DNA of 64,000 nt from Aequoribacter sp049615385 (GCF_049615385.1 NZ_JBMZFL010000012.1), one strand, 5' to 3'. Shown: positions 51,834 through 61,315, counted from the first letter of the stretch. A program made the numbers and translations. Notes: generated by a model from the sequence alone, not told the origin.

Positions 51834-53165
51834 TTACCGAACGCGGCCGGCAGACCCATGATTTTTCAGGTTGGCTTTCTTCATCACTGAATCATACTGC
51901 TGCGACATCATGTGGCTTTGAACCTGAGCCATGAAGTCCATCACGACTACAACAACAATCAGTAAAGAGGTCCCACCCAAGTAAAAGGGCACGTTCCATG
52001 TCACTACCAAAAACTGTGGCAGCAAACAAACGAGTGCGATATATGCCGCACCAAAAACAGTCAAACGCGTCAACACACCGTCAATAAAGTTGGCAGTCTG
52101 CTGCCCAGGACGAATACCTGGAATAAAAGCACCGGAGCGTTTCAAGTTATCGGAGACTTCAACTGGGTTAAACATTAACGCGGTATAGAAAAAACAGAAA
52201 AACACAATGAATACGGTAAACAACAGAATATTCAGGGGTTGCCCCGGTCCTATCGCCACAGCCAGGTCTTGCAGCCAATCTGACGAGCTACCACTACCAA
52301 ACCACTGCGCGATCGATGCGGGGAACAATAAAATACTGCTCGCAAATATCGCCGGAATCACCCCCGCCATATTCACCTTCAGGGGCAAGTGCGAACTCTG
52401 CGCTTGGTACATACGATTACCGCGCTGCTGCTTAGCGTAGTTAACGGTGATTCTACGCTGACCACGCTCTATGAAGATGATCAGATAAATTACGACGATC
52501 GCTAACGCTAAAATACCGAGCAACACGAGTATATTGAGCTCGCCCTGGCGAGCCTGCTCCAAAGACTGGCCGATTGCCGAAGGTAGACCCGCTACGATGC
52601 CTGCGAATATCAGCAATGAGATACCGTTTCCTACGCCGCGCTCTGTAATCTGCTCACCCAACCACATCATGAAAATAGCGCCAGTCACGAGTGACGTAAT
52701 CGCAATCACATAAAACACAGGCGAAACGCTATACGCCATGCCTTGGTTGGCCATGCCGACCGTCATGCCGGTCGCCTGAATAATCGCTAAACCGACCGTC
52801 AAGTAACGAGTGTACTGCGAAATTTTGCGACGACCCGACTCACCTTCCTTCTTCAACTGCTCTAGCGACGGCGTAACGGCCGACATCAACTGCATAATAA
52901 TTGACGCAGAAATGTAGGGCATAATGCCGAGCGCAAGAATACTCATTCGCTCGAGCGCACCGCCCGAGAACATGTTTGCCAAACCCAAAATGGTGCCTTG
53001 ATTTGAATTAAAGAGGGCTTGCAACTGCGCAGGATCAACACCCGGCACAGGAATATGTGTGCCGACACGATAAATAATCAGCGCAACTAAAACGAACCGT
53101 AGGCGAGCAAAAAGCTCGCCTAACCCGGCTGTATTTATGCCTGGAACCTGCTGCCCGTTAGCCAT
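51834..53165 (-). CDS. secY: Preprotein translocase subunit SecY
   Basis: Ten-helix channel of the Sec translocon, 443 residues, exactly the E. coli length. The first helix region (LFARLRFVLVALIIYRVGTH), plug region and cytoplasmic loops C4/C5 are intact. The start is immediately after the rplO stop with no gap. Confidence 0.97.
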   Translation of the reverse strand: MANGQQVPGINTAGLGELFARLRFVLVALIIYRVGTHIPVPGVDPAQLQALFNSNQGTILGLANMFSGGALERMSILALGIMPYISASIIMQLMSAVTPSLEQLKKEGESGRRKISQYTRYLTVGLAIIQATGMTVGMANQGMAYSVSPVFYVIAITSLVTGAIFMMWLGEQITERGVGNGISLLIFAGIVAGLPSAIGQSLEQARQGELNILVLLGILALAIVVIYLIIFIERGQRRITVNYAKQQRGNRMYQAQSSHLPLKVNMAGVIPAIFASSILLFPASIAQWFGSGSSSDWLQDLAVAIGPGQPLNILLFTVFIVFFCFFYTALMFNPVEVSDNLKRSGAFIPGIRPGQQTANFIDGVLTRLTVFGAAYIALVCLLPQFLVVTWNVPFYLGGTSLLIVVVVVMDFMAQVQSHMMSQQYDSVMKKANLKNHGSAGRVR

Positions 53166-53612
53166 TTAGTCCTCGACCTTGCCGCCAGCTTGCTCAATCG
53201 CAGCGCGAGCGCCTTTTGAAACGCCCAGACCCTTAACCGTCAAAGCGCGGTCAACGCTGCCAGCCAAGAAAATACGAGCGCGCGTCATGTCATTGCGCAC
53301 CAAATCTGCCGCCTTGAGGGCGTCCATATCAACGACGTCGCCCGTCAAGCGAGCCAGGTCACCCAACCGCACTTCCGCCGTCTTCATACCAACGCGTGAT
53401 TTGAAGCCGTACTTCGGCAATCGCTTCTGCAAAGGCATCTGACCGCCTTCAAAACCAGGACGAACTCGTCCACCAGAGCGAGCTTTTTGGCCTTTGTGGC
53501 CACGGCCGGCGGTTTTACCCAAACCACTGCCGATACCCCGACCAACACGCTTACCGTCTGGACGCGAACCATCCGCCGGGCTGAGTGTGTTTAAACGCAT
53601 CACATCAGACAT
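53166..53612 (-). CDS. rplO: 50S ribosomal protein uL15
   Basis: 148-residue L15. I start it at ATG 53612 (MSDVMRLNTLSPADGSR), which has AGGAG 7 bp upstream; the frame continues to 53627 inside rpmD. GRGIGSGLGKTAGRGHKGQ is the conserved rRNA-binding extension. Confidence 0.96.
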   Translation of the reverse strand: MSDVMRLNTLSPADGSRPDGKRVGRGIGSGLGKTAGRGHKGQKARSGGRVRPGFEGGQMPLQKRLPKYGFKSRVGMKTAEVRLGDLARLTGDVVDMDALKAADLVRNDMTRARIFLAGSVDRALTVKGLGVSKGARAAIEQAGGKVED

Positions 53613-53616
53613 TGTT

Positions 53617-53799
53617 TTACTCCTCAACTTTGACCATGTAGGCCACTTTGTTGATCATGCCACGCGTTGAGGGCGTGTCTTCCACCTCAACTGTGTGTCC
53701 AATTCGACGCAAACCTAAACCTGCTAAGCAAGCTTGATGAGTGCGTTGACGACCGTGACGGCTCTTGACCTGTGTAACTTTTACTGTCGATTTAGCCAT
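53617..53799 (-). CDS. rpmD: 50S ribosomal protein uL30
   Basis: 60-residue L30 with the ferredoxin-like fold and the HQACLAGLGLRRIGHTVEV core. It lies between rpsE and rplO in the spc operon, 4 bp before the chosen rplO start. Confidence 0.96.
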   Translation of the reverse strand: MAKSTVKVTQVKSRHGRQRTHQACLAGLGLRRIGHTVEVEDTPSTRGMINKVAYMVKVEE

Positions 53800-53826
53800 G
53801 GCTATGCGACCACCCTATACCAATAC

Positions 53827-54333
53827 TTAATTCAAGATCTCTTCGACAGTTTTGCCACGCTTAGCAGCAACGTCGTCGGGAGAGGCCATATCACGTAGAC
53901 CATTGAAGGTCGCACGCACAACGTTCACTGGGTTCGTTGAGCCGTAGCACTTCGCTAAAACGTTCTCAACACCAGCAATTTCTAATACGGCACGCATTGC
54001 ACCACCAGCGATTACGCCAGTACCTTCAGATGCGGGCTGCATGTAAACTTTTGACGCTCCGTGGCGAGCCTTGATCGGGTACTGAATCGTTCCACCATCA
54101 AGCTCAACCTGAATCATGTTACGTCGGGCAGCTTCCATCGCTTTTTGAATCGCGACCGGCACTTCACGCGCCTTACCACGACCAAAACCGACTTTACCGT
54201 TTCCATCGCCAACAACCGTTAAGGCAGTAAAACTAAAGATACGACCACCTTTAACCACTTTCGCAACACGATTTACCTGGACCAGCTTCTCTTGCAGATC
54301 GCCCTCGGTCTGTTGCTTTCTTTGATCACTCAT
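53827..54333 (-). CDS. rpsE: 30S ribosomal protein uS5
   Basis: 168-residue S5, important for decoding fidelity. It has the double-stranded-RNA-like N domain (LQEKLVQVNRVAKVVKGGR, where spectinomycin-resistance changes map) and the C domain GTGVIAGGAMRAVLEIAG. Both are intact. Confidence 0.97.
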   Translation of the reverse strand: MSDQRKQQTEGDLQEKLVQVNRVAKVVKGGRIFSFTALTVVGDGNGKVGFGRGKAREVPVAIQKAMEAARRNMIQVELDGGTIQYPIKARHGASKVYMQPASEGTGVIAGGAMRAVLEIAGVENVLAKCYGSTNPVNVVRATFNGLRDMASPDDVAAKRGKTVEEILN

Positions 54334-54347
54334 ATTCGTGCCTGCCC

Positions 54348-54698
54348 CTAGAATTCCAAACCGTTTTCGCGCGCAGCTTCTGCAAGCGACTTAACGCGAC
54401 CATGGTAGCGAAAGCCACTGCGGTCGAATGCAACTTGCGTTACACCGGCATCTTTGGCTCGCTGTGCAATCAATTTGCCGACTTCGGCAGCAGCGGCCTG
54501 GTTACCCGTTGCTCCATCACGAAGTGACTTATCCAGCGTGCTCGCCGCAGCCAATACCTTGTCTCCGGCCGCATTCAACACTTGCGCATAAATGTGACGT
54601 GGAGTTCGGTGAACCGTCAAGCGAACCGCTTCTGCAGCCTTCATGCGAGCACGTGACTTACGTGCGCGGCGCAGGCGTGATACTGTCTTCTCATTCAT
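54348..54698 (-). CDS. rplR: 50S ribosomal protein uL18
   Basis: 116-residue 5S rRNA-binding protein. The RLTVHRTPRHIYAQV strand and the C-terminal FDRSGFRYHGRVKSLAEAARE match the family. It is 14 bp before rpsE. Confidence 0.96.
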   Translation of the reverse strand: MNEKTVSRLRRARKSRARMKAAEAVRLTVHRTPRHIYAQVLNAAGDKVLAAASTLDKSLRDGATGNQAAAAEVGKLIAQRAKDAGVTQVAFDRSGFRYHGRVKSLAEAARENGLEF

Positions 54699-54708
54699 TT
54701 GCGCTTAC

Positions 54709-55236
54709 CTACTTCTTCTTAGCGTCTTTACGACGTACGTGTTCATCCGCGTAACGAATACCCTTGCCCTTGTAAGGCTCCGGCGGACGGAACGCTCTAA
54801 TCTCTGCTGCGGCCTGGCCTACGGCTTGCTTGTCGATACCGCTCACAACAACTTCTGTTTGAGTCGGTGTCTCGGCGCTAACACCCTCGGGCAACTCGTA
54901 ATTAACGGGGTGCGATAAACCCAAGGTCAGGTTTAAGACGCTGCCTTCCGCTTTTGCACGATAACCCACACCGTTCAAAACCAATTTCTTCTGCCAGCCA
55001 GTACTTACGCCAACAACCATGTTGTTCACCAACATACGCGTCGTACCTGCCATAGCTTTTTGCGCGTCGCTGTCGTAGCTTACCGTCAACTCTTCGCCTT
55101 CTTGTAACACCTGAATACCGTCGGTAAGCGCTAGCGACAAAGAACCTTTGCCACCTTTAACGCTTAGCGCACGATCATTCAACGTGACCTCAACACCTTT
55201 CGGCACGTTTACTGGGGATTTTGCGACTCTAGACAT
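54709..55236 (-). CDS. rplF: 50S ribosomal protein uL6
   Basis: 175-residue L6 near the factor-binding site. Two related domains are seen, the second ending in the signature PPEPYKGKGIRYADEHVRRK. It lies 10 bp before rplR. Confidence 0.97.
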   Translation of the reverse strand: MSRVAKSPVNVPKGVEVTLNDRALSVKGGKGSLSLALTDGIQVLQEGEELTVSYDSDAQKAMAGTTRMLVNNMVVGVSTGWQKKLVLNGVGYRAKAEGSVLNLTLGLSHPVNYELPEGVSAETPTQTEVVVSGIDKQAVGQAAAEIRAFRPPEPYKGKGIRYADEHVRRKDAKKK

Positions 55237-55259
55237 AGAACCAACTCTTCAATATCAAA

Positions 55260-55655
55260 TTAAAATACGGTGCAAAGTACTTCGCCACCAACACCCGCAG
55301 CACGCGCAGCGCGATCGCTCATTACACCCTTAGAAGTGGACACAATCGCCACACCCAAACCGCCGCGAACCTTTGGCAACCCGTCACGCGCAGAGTATTG
55401 ACGCAAACCAGGTCGGCTCTTACGGTCGATCTCGGCGATCACGGGCTTGCCGTTGAAGTACTTCAAGGTTAACGCCAGACGCTTTTTACCGTTCTGCTCC
55501 AGAGTCTCAACACTCTCAATGTAACCTTCGTCCACCAATACTGCTGCGACAGCCGCTTTCAGTTTTGACGCTGGCATTTCAACGCTTTTTTTGCCGGCCA
55601 TTTGTGCATTGCGAATTCGCGTTAGCATATCAGCCAATGGATCTTGCATACTCAT
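55260..55655 (-). CDS. rpsH: 30S ribosomal protein uS8
   Basis: 131-residue S8 (E. coli 130), a central-domain 16S rRNA binder. In E. coli it represses the spc operon by binding the rplE message. It starts MSMQDPLADMLTRIRNAQ, and the C-terminal STSKGVMSDRAAR motif is intact. Confidence 0.97.
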   Translation of the reverse strand: MSMQDPLADMLTRIRNAQMAGKKSVEMPASKLKAAVAAVLVDEGYIESVETLEQNGKKRLALTLKYFNGKPVIAEIDRKSRPGLRQYSARDGLPKVRGGLGVAIVSTSKGVMSDRAARAAGVGGEVLCTVF

Positions 55656-55671
55656 AATCGAATCTCTCTTG

Positions 55672-55977
55672 TTACCAGCTAGACTTAACTAAGCCAGGCA
55701 CATCACCACGCATGGCTGCTTCGCGCAACTTGTTACGACACAGTCCGAACTTACGGTAAACACCGTGGGGACGACCCGTTATCTGACACCGACGCTGCTG
55801 ACGAACTGGGCTAGCATTACGAGGCAGCTTTTGCAACGCGACCTGTGCATCCCAACGCGCATCCTCTGAAGCATTGACGTCTGCGATAATCGCTTTCAAC
55901 TCAGCGCGTTTCGCCGCAAATTTAGCGACGGTACGAGTGCGCTTGGTTTCGCGTGCAATCATGGATTTCTTTGCCAT
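55672..55977 (-). CDS. rpsN: 30S ribosomal protein uS14, zinc-independent form
   Basis: 101-residue long S14 without the CxxC..CxxC zinc ribbon, ending GDVPGLVKSSW. The QITGRPHGVYRKFGLCRNKL core is conserved. Only the long form is in this window; a zinc-regulated paralogue, if any, is elsewhere. Confidence 0.97.
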   Translation of the reverse strand: MAKKSMIARETKRTRTVAKFAAKRAELKAIIADVNASEDARWDAQVALQKLPRNASPVRQQRRCQITGRPHGVYRKFGLCRNKLREAAMRGDVPGLVKSSW

Positions 55978-55990
55978 GTCGATCTACCTC

Positions 55991-56530
55991 TTAGCCTTTG
56001 AACGGGAAGTTGAAAGCGCGCAGCAGTGCACGACCTTCGTCGTCAGTGCGCGCCGTTGTTGTGATGGTAATATCCATACCACGCAACTTATCGACTTCAT
56101 CGTAGTTGATTTCAGGGAAGATGATCTGCTCAGTCACACCCATCGCAAAGTTGCCGCGACCGTCAAACGCTTTCGGCGTGATACCGCGGAAATCACGAAT
56201 TCGAGGAATGGCGATGCCGATTAAACGCTCCAAAAACTCGTACATGCGATCCGAACGCAAGGTAACCTTACAACCGATCGGCCAACCATCACGAATCTTG
56301 AAGCCTGCAATCGAACGACGAGCCTTGGTAATGATAGGCTTCTGTCCAGAAATCTTTGTCATGTCAGCAACAGCGTTTTCCAACACCTTCTTGTCACCGA
56401 CAGCTTCACCCACACCCATATTCAGAGTGATTTTGGTTATGCGTGGGACTTCCATTACGTTACGCAGGCCCAGCTCTTCTTTAAGAGCGGGTGCGAGTTC
56501 GTCCCGATATTTTTGTTTCAAAGTGGCCAT
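55991..56530 (-). CDS. rplE: 50S ribosomal protein uL5
   Basis: 179-residue 5S rRNA-binding protein (same length as E. coli), contacting P-site tRNA. MEVPRITKITLNMGVGEA and KPIITKARRSIAGFKIR are present. It is third in the spc operon. Confidence 0.97.
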   Translation of the reverse strand: MATLKQKYRDELAPALKEELGLRNVMEVPRITKITLNMGVGEAVGDKKVLENAVADMTKISGQKPIITKARRSIAGFKIRDGWPIGCKVTLRSDRMYEFLERLIGIAIPRIRDFRGITPKAFDGRGNFAMGVTEQIIFPEINYDEVDKLRGMDITITTTARTDDEGRALLRAFNFPFKG

Positions 56531-56558
56531 TTATTTCAACCTCAATCCGCAGCTCGCG

Positions 56559-56870
56559 CTACGCGTCAATCGCTTCGCCAGTTGATTTATAGATCCGCGT
56601 TTTCTTGCCATCTTCGGCCTTGTAACCAACACGATCCGCCTTGTTTGTTTGCGCGTTGTAAATCGCAACATTGGAGACATGAATAGAGGCTTCCTGCTCC
56701 ACAATACCACCAGCAATACCCGCCTGGGGGTTAGGCTTGGTGTGCTTCTTCACGCGGTTGATACCGGTCACAATCAAACGATCGCTACCAATTACCTTAC
56801 GCACCTTGCCACGCTTACCTTTATCTTTACCGGCAAGCACAATGACTTCGTCATCTCGTTTAATTTTCAT
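56559..56870 (-). CDS. rplX: 50S ribosomal protein uL24
   Basis: 103-residue assembly-initiator protein with the KOW motif in DDEVIVLAGKDKGKRGKV near the N-terminus. The order rplN-rplX-rplE is standard. Confidence 0.97.
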   Translation of the reverse strand: MKIKRDDEVIVLAGKDKGKRGKVRKVIGSDRLIVTGINRVKKHTKPNPQAGIAGGIVEQEASIHVSNVAIYNAQTNKADRVGYKAEDGKKTRIYKSTGEAIDA

Positions 56871-56897
56871 GTCTATTCCTCGTCGTCTGCTGCCGGG

Positions 56898-57266
56898 TTA
56901 AATAACTTCCGGCGCAAGCGAAATAATCTTCATAAACTTCTCGCCACGCAATTCACGGGTTACGGGGCCAAAAATACGCGTACCAATCGGCGCCTGGTTG
57001 TTGTTTAACAACACCGCCGCGTTGTCGTCGAACTTAATCAACGAACCATCGGGTCGACGAACACCCTTGCGAGTGCGAACGACAACCGCGGTCATTACCT
57101 GACCTTTTTTAACCTTACCGCGAGGAATCGCCTCTTTAACGGTAACCTTAATCAAGTCACCAACACGAGCGTATCGACGCTTTGAGCCGCCCAACACCTT
57201 GATGCACATCACGCGACGCGCACCACTGTTGTCAGCAACTTCTAAATATGACTGAGTTTGAATCAT
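56898..57266 (-). CDS. rplN: 50S ribosomal protein uL14
   Basis: 122-residue L14, beginning MIQTQSYLEVADNSGARRV. It is the docking partner of RsfS, whose gene is also in this window. It opens the spc operon, only 40 bp after rpsQ. I see no clear promoter in that gap, only a small GACC/GGTC hairpin, so S10 and spc genes may be co-transcribed. Confidence 0.97.
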   Translation of the reverse strand: MIQTQSYLEVADNSGARRVMCIKVLGGSKRRYARVGDLIKVTVKEAIPRGKVKKGQVMTAVVVRTRKGVRRPDGSLIKFDDNAAVLLNNNQAPIGTRIFGPVTRELRGEKFMKIISLAPEVI

Positions 57267-57306
57267 GCTCTACTCCGAAAGACCTGACGGTCGGTTTCTT
57301 GCTGAC

Positions 57307-57573
57307 TTAAAGTTCCGCAGCCTTTTCTACCACTTGATCCAAAGTCCAAGTTTTAGACTTTGCCAAAGGGCGACTCTCACGAACAACCACTGTATCTCCG
57401 ATCGAACACTCGTTTGCCTCGTCGTGTGCGTGGATCTTTGATGAGCGAGTGATGTACTTGCCATACACCGGGTGCTTAACGCGACGCTCAATCAACACTG
57501 TGATTGTTTTGTCCATTTTGTCACTAACTACCCTGCCGGTAGCCGTACGAATACGTTTTTCTGTCGTTGCCAT
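57307..57573 (-). CDS. rpsQ: 30S ribosomal protein uS17
   Basis: 88-residue primary binder with an OB fold: TGRVVSDKMDKTITVLIERR and HDEANECSIGDTVVVRESRPL. It shares one base with the rpmC stop and is the last gene of the S10 operon. Confidence 0.97.
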   Translation of the reverse strand: MATTEKRIRTATGRVVSDKMDKTITVLIERRVKHPVYGKYITRSSKIHAHDEANECSIGDTVVVRESRPLAKSKTWTLDQVVEKAAEL

Positions 57574-57770
57574 CAGCCTTCACCGCCTTTCTCAGTGAGC
57601 AGCGTCTTAACACGCGCAATCGCTCGCTGGTTGTCTTTCAATAAATGTGTCTGTCCGAGCTGGCCGGTTGCCTTTTGCATACGCAACTTGAACTGCTCTT
57701 CACGCAAACTCAACAAAGTCTCATTGAGTTCTTGCGCCGATTTTTCTCGCAACTCACTCGTTTTCATCAC
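57573..57770 (-). CDS. rpmC: 50S ribosomal protein uL29
   Basis: 65-residue two-helix protein at the exit tunnel, a docking site for trigger factor and SRP with uL23. The ATG pair at 57770/57767 overlaps the rplP stop. KTSELREKSAQELNETLLSL is typical. Confidence 0.96.
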   Translation of the reverse strand: MMKTSELREKSAQELNETLLSLREEQFKLRMQKATGQLGQTHLLKDNQRAIARVKTLLTEKGGEG

Positions 57771-58180
57771 ATCACCGATCGCTTAACAAATTTTGTTGCC
57801 ACAGGAATCTTTGCTGCCGCCAAGGTGAACGCTTCACGCGCCAACTGCTCAGAAACACCCTGCACTTCATAAAGTACCTTGCCAGGCTGAACCTGAGCTA
57901 CCCAGTACTCGACGTTACCCTTACCTTTACCCTGACGAACCTCTAAAGGCTTACCAGTGATAGGCTTGTCTGGAAACACACGAATCCAGATTTTACCGCC
58001 ACGCTTAATGTGACGTGTCATTGCACGACGAGCAGCCTCGATTTGACGCGCCGTAATACGACCGCGACCTACCGCTTTCAGACCAAACTCACCGAAACTG
58101 ACCTTGCTACCGCGCAGAGCCAAACCGCGGTTGCGGCCCTTCTGCATTTTTCTAAATTTTGTACGCTTAGGCTGTAACAT
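57767..58180 (-). CDS. rplP: 50S ribosomal protein uL16
   Basis: 137-residue late-assembly protein at the A site. MLQPKRTKFRKMQKGRNRG is nearly invariant. It overlaps rpmC by 4 bp. The Arg of the KGKGNVEYWVAQVQPG loop region, hydroxylated in some bacteria, is in a conserved setting. Confidence 0.97.
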   Translation of the reverse strand: MLQPKRTKFRKMQKGRNRGLALRGSKVSFGEFGLKAVGRGRITARQIEAARRAMTRHIKRGGKIWIRVFPDKPITGKPLEVRQGKGKGNVEYWVAQVQPGKVLYEVQGVSEQLAREAFTLAAAKIPVATKFVKRSVM

Positions 58181-58191
58181 AGCACCGAACC

Positions 58192-58866
58192 TTAATTAGC
58201 CGCTGGTTTCTTGCCGCCATCTTGTGCAGACTCTTGTCCGCCGATGACCTCGCCTTTGAAAATCCACACCTTGACGCCAATAATGCCGTAAGTAGTAGAA
58301 GCTTCGTATGTTGCATAGTCGATATCTGCACGCAAAGTGTGCAGCGGTACTCGACCTTCACGGTACCATTCCGCCCGTGCAATTTCAGCGCCGCCCAAAC
58401 GGCCACTGACTTGGATTTTTACGCCCTCTGCACCCTGACGGAGTGCATTCTGAACCGCACGCTTCATGGCGCGACGGAACATGACGCGGCGCTCGAGCTG
58501 CTGAGCAACGTTTTGAGCAACTAATTTCGCATCAAGATCAGGCTTACGAATCTCTTCGATGTTGATATTCACGGGCACACCCATGCGTGCGCTCAAATCT
58601 TTGCGCAACTTATCGACATCTTCGCCTTTCTTACCAATAACGATACCTGGACGCGCAGTAGAAATCGTAATACGCGCTGTCTGTGCAGGACGCTCGATCA
58701 AAATGCGGCTTACAGAGGCATTGTCTAGCACTTTTTCGATGTACTGGCGTACTTCTAAATCAGTGATCAGCTGACGCGCGTAATTTTTTGAATCCGCGTA
58801 CCATACTGAGTTATGGTCTTTAACAATACCTAACCGAATACCGGTTGGATGTACTTTCTGACCCAT
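58192..58866 (-). CDS. rpsC: 30S ribosomal protein uS3
   Basis: 224-residue S3 at the mRNA entry channel. I start at ATG 58866 (MGQKVHPTGIRLGIVKDHN), which follows GGAGAAGACC; the frame to 58917 overlaps rplV. The KH domain GKKGEDVDKLRKDLSARMG is intact. Confidence 0.97.
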   Translation of the reverse strand: MGQKVHPTGIRLGIVKDHNSVWYADSKNYARQLITDLEVRQYIEKVLDNASVSRILIERPAQTARITISTARPGIVIGKKGEDVDKLRKDLSARMGVPVNINIEEIRKPDLDAKLVAQNVAQQLERRVMFRRAMKRAVQNALRQGAEGVKIQVSGRLGGAEIARAEWYREGRVPLHTLRADIDYATYEASTTYGIIGVKVWIFKGEVIGGQESAQDGGKKPAAN

Positions 58867-58877
58867 ATGGTCTTCTC

Positions 58878-59216
58878 CTAACCTTCGCCGTCTGCGACTT
58901 TCACAGTGATGTGACAAGTGCGCTTTAAAATACGATCTGCACGACCTTTAGCGCGAGGACGCAAGCGCTTCATTGTCATACCCTCATCCACAAAGATGGT
59001 TGATACTTTCAACTCATCCACGTCGGCACCTTCGTTGTTTTCCGCATTTGCGATTGCGGAATCCAGCACCTTTTTCACTATATGCGCCGCTTTTTTAGGG
59101 CTGAACGCAAGCACGTCTAATGCCTTTTCTACGGGCAAGCCGCGAACCTGGTCAGCCACCAAACGGGCTTTCTGTGCCGAGATTCGCGCTCCTCGTAATT
59201 TTGCTGCCACTTCCAT
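58878..59216 (-). CDS. rplV: 50S ribosomal protein uL22
   Basis: 112-residue L22, whose beta-hairpin lines the exit tunnel near the erythromycin site (MTMKRLRPRAKGRADRILKR). It starts MEVAAKLRGARISAQKARLV. Confidence 0.97.
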   Translation of the reverse strand: MEVAAKLRGARISAQKARLVADQVRGLPVEKALDVLAFSPKKAAHIVKKVLDSAIANAENNEGADVDELKVSTIFVDEGMTMKRLRPRAKGRADRILKRTCHITVKVADGEG

Positions 59217-59242
59217 GGTTGCTTACCTCTCCTACGCGACGC

Positions 59243-59518
59243 TTAACGCTTCGCCTTCTTATCTACGATGTGCCCTTTGAAAGTACGCGTGACCGCGAAC
59301 TCACCTAGCTTGTGACCTACCATGTCTTCGTTGATCAAGACAGGCACATGCTGGCGTCCGTTGTGGACGGCGATGGTCAAACCAACCATATCGGGCGATA
59401 CCATTGAACGACGCGACCAGGTTTTGATTGGACGACGGTCGTTGCTCTCAAGTGCGGCTTCTACTTTTTTCTGCAGGTGCAGATCAATGAAGGGGCCTTT
59501 TTTTAATGAACGGGGCAC
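59243..59518 (-). CDS. rpsS: 30S ribosomal protein uS19
   Basis: 91-residue head protein starting MPRSLKKGPFIDLHLQKKV, with the conserved HNGRQHVPVLINEDMVGHKL. Confidence 0.97.
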   Translation of the reverse strand: MPRSLKKGPFIDLHLQKKVEAALESNDRRPIKTWSRRSMVSPDMVGLTIAVHNGRQHVPVLINEDMVGHKLGEFAVTRTFKGHIVDKKAKR

Positions 59519-59550
59519 AATACTATCCTCTATCCTATCGACCTAGTCGC

Positions 59551-60378
59551 TTACTTCTTGCCGCGACGGCGAACAATCAATTTATCGGTACGCTTGTTAG
59601 AACGTGTCTTATAACCTTTAGTCGGAGTACCCCATGGGCTGACAGGGTGACGTCCACCAGATGTTCTACCCTCACCACCACCATGCGGGTGATCTACCGG
59701 GTTCATCGCCACACCGCGTACGGTAGGACGGACGCCGCGCCAACGCTTCGCACCGGCTTTACCCAGCTTGCGCAGGCTATGCTCTGAATTCGACACTTCG
59801 CCGATAGTAGCGCGACAGTCGCTCAGCACTTTACGCATTTCACCAGAGCGCAAACGAATCGTGGCGTACGCGCCTTCACGGGCCACCAACTGTACTGCCG
59901 CACCCGCCGAGCGCGCCAACTGAGCACCTTTACCGGGCTTAAGCTCGATCGCATGAATGACAGAGCCGACAGGAATATTTCGGATGGGCAAGCAGTTGCC
60001 CGCCTTGATCGGCGCTGCTGGACCGTTTTGCACCACATCACCTGCCTTCAGACCCTTGGGCGCCAGAATGTAACGACGCTCGCCATCGGGGAACAAAATC
60101 AACGCGATGTGCGACGTGCGATTTGGGTCATATTCCAACCGCTCAACCTTCGCAGGCATACCGTCTTTGTTACGCTTAAAGTCAATGATGCGATAATGCT
60201 GCTTGTGACCACCACCGACATGGCGTGTCGTGATACGACCATTGTTGTTGCGACCGCCTGACTTACTTTGGCTTTCCAGCAAAGGCTTATGGGGTGCACC
60301 CTTGTGCAAATCCTGCTCGACGACGCGCACGACATGGCGGCGACCGGCAGATGTGGGTTTACTTTTTAATACAGCCAT
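59551..60378 (-). CDS. rplB: 50S ribosomal protein uL2
   Basis: 275-residue L2, required for subunit association and the peptidyl-transferase centre. The C-terminal VRGVAMNPVDHPHGGGEGRT contains the critical His, and HVGGGHKQHYRIIDFKRNK lies near residue 60. Confidence 0.98.
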   Translation of the reverse strand: MAVLKSKPTSAGRRHVVRVVEQDLHKGAPHKPLLESQSKSGGRNNNGRITTRHVGGGHKQHYRIIDFKRNKDGMPAKVERLEYDPNRTSHIALILFPDGERRYILAPKGLKAGDVVQNGPAAPIKAGNCLPIRNIPVGSVIHAIELKPGKGAQLARSAGAAVQLVAREGAYATIRLRSGEMRKVLSDCRATIGEVSNSEHSLRKLGKAGAKRWRGVRPTVRGVAMNPVDHPHGGGEGRTSGGRHPVSPWGTPTKGYKTRSNKRTDKLIVRRRGKK

Positions 60379-60388
60379 GACCTACCCC

Positions 60389-60685
60389 TTATTCCACGGT
60401 AGCAAAGTCAATTTCTTGACCCTGCGCCAACGTAACGTAAGCCTTTTTCCAACTTGGCTTAGTCGTAAAACCGAAGCGATTACGCTTAGTTTTACCTTTA
60501 ACACGCAAGGTGCTAACAGACTCTACGTTCACTTTGAAAAACTTCTCGACAGCCGCCTTAACTTCTGCCTTGTTCGCATCGAGCGCTACACGGAAAACGT
60601 ACTGATTGTTAATATCAGCAACGACCGCAGCCTTTTCAGAAACGTGAGGCGCTCTAATTACTTGAAACAATCGCTCCTGGTTCAT
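60389..60685 (-). CDS. rplW: 50S ribosomal protein uL23
   Basis: 98-residue exit-tunnel protein and docking site for trigger factor and SRP. APHVSEKAA and VRVKGKTKRNRFGF-type residues are present. It overlaps rplD by 4 bp. Confidence 0.97.
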   Translation of the reverse strand: MNQERLFQVIRAPHVSEKAAVVADINNQYVFRVALDANKAEVKAAVEKFFKVNVESVSTLRVKGKTKRNRFGFTTKPSWKKAYVTLAQGQEIDFATVE

Positions 60686-61299
60686 CCGAGCATCTCCTCA
60701 AACTTTTTCACAGCATCGACAGTTACAACAACCTTGTCGTATGCAATCAAACTCACTGGATCCACGCTTTCAACGTCACGCACATCAACCGAGTGCAAGT
60801 TACGAGACGCAAGGTACAGGTTTTCGTTAACCTCAGATGCGACGATTAACACGTTATCCAAACCAAACTCACCCAACTGCTTGACCAGCAACTTAGTTTT
60901 GGGCGCCTCGACATCCATTGACTCAACCACCAACAGACGCTCTTGACGAGCCAGCTCTGACAGAATCGAACGGATCGCCGCGCGATACATTTTACGATTA
61001 ACTTTTTGACTGTGATCCTGAGGCTTAGCCGCAAAAGTCACACCACCTGTGCGCCAGATGGGCGAACGGATGGTTCCGGCTCGAGCGCGACCTGTACCCT
61101 TCTGACGCCATGGCTTCTTACCACCACCGCTCACTTCTGAACGAGTCTTCTGAGCACGCGTACCTTGGCGAGCACCTGCCAGGTAGGCAGTGACAACTTG
61201 GTGAACCAAAGCTTCATTGTATTCACGAGCAAAAGCAACGTCGGACACAGATACTGTGCCAGCTGATGCATTCCCGGGCTTCAATACATTTAATTCCAC
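60682..61299 (-). CDS. rplD: 50S ribosomal protein uL4
   Basis: 205-residue L4, with the tunnel loop containing KKPWRQKGTGRARAGTIRSP. In E. coli L4 also represses the S10 operon through a long leader RNA. Here that leader appears too short, so autoregulation may differ. Confidence 0.97.
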   Translation of the reverse strand: MELNVLKPGNASAGTVSVSDVAFAREYNEALVHQVVTAYLAGARQGTRAQKTRSEVSGGGKKPWRQKGTGRARAGTIRSPIWRTGGVTFAAKPQDHSQKVNRKMYRAAIRSILSELARQERLLVVESMDVEAPKTKLLVKQLGEFGLDNVLIVASEVNENLYLASRNLHSVDVRDVESVDPVSLIAYDKVVVTVDAVKKFEEMLG

Positions 61300-61315
61300 G
61301 TTCGAATCCCCTAAC

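Noticed and set aside
60230..60946. 238-residue plus-strand frame over rplB-rplW-rplD
   Set aside because: It is an antisense shadow of three highly conserved ribosomal genes.
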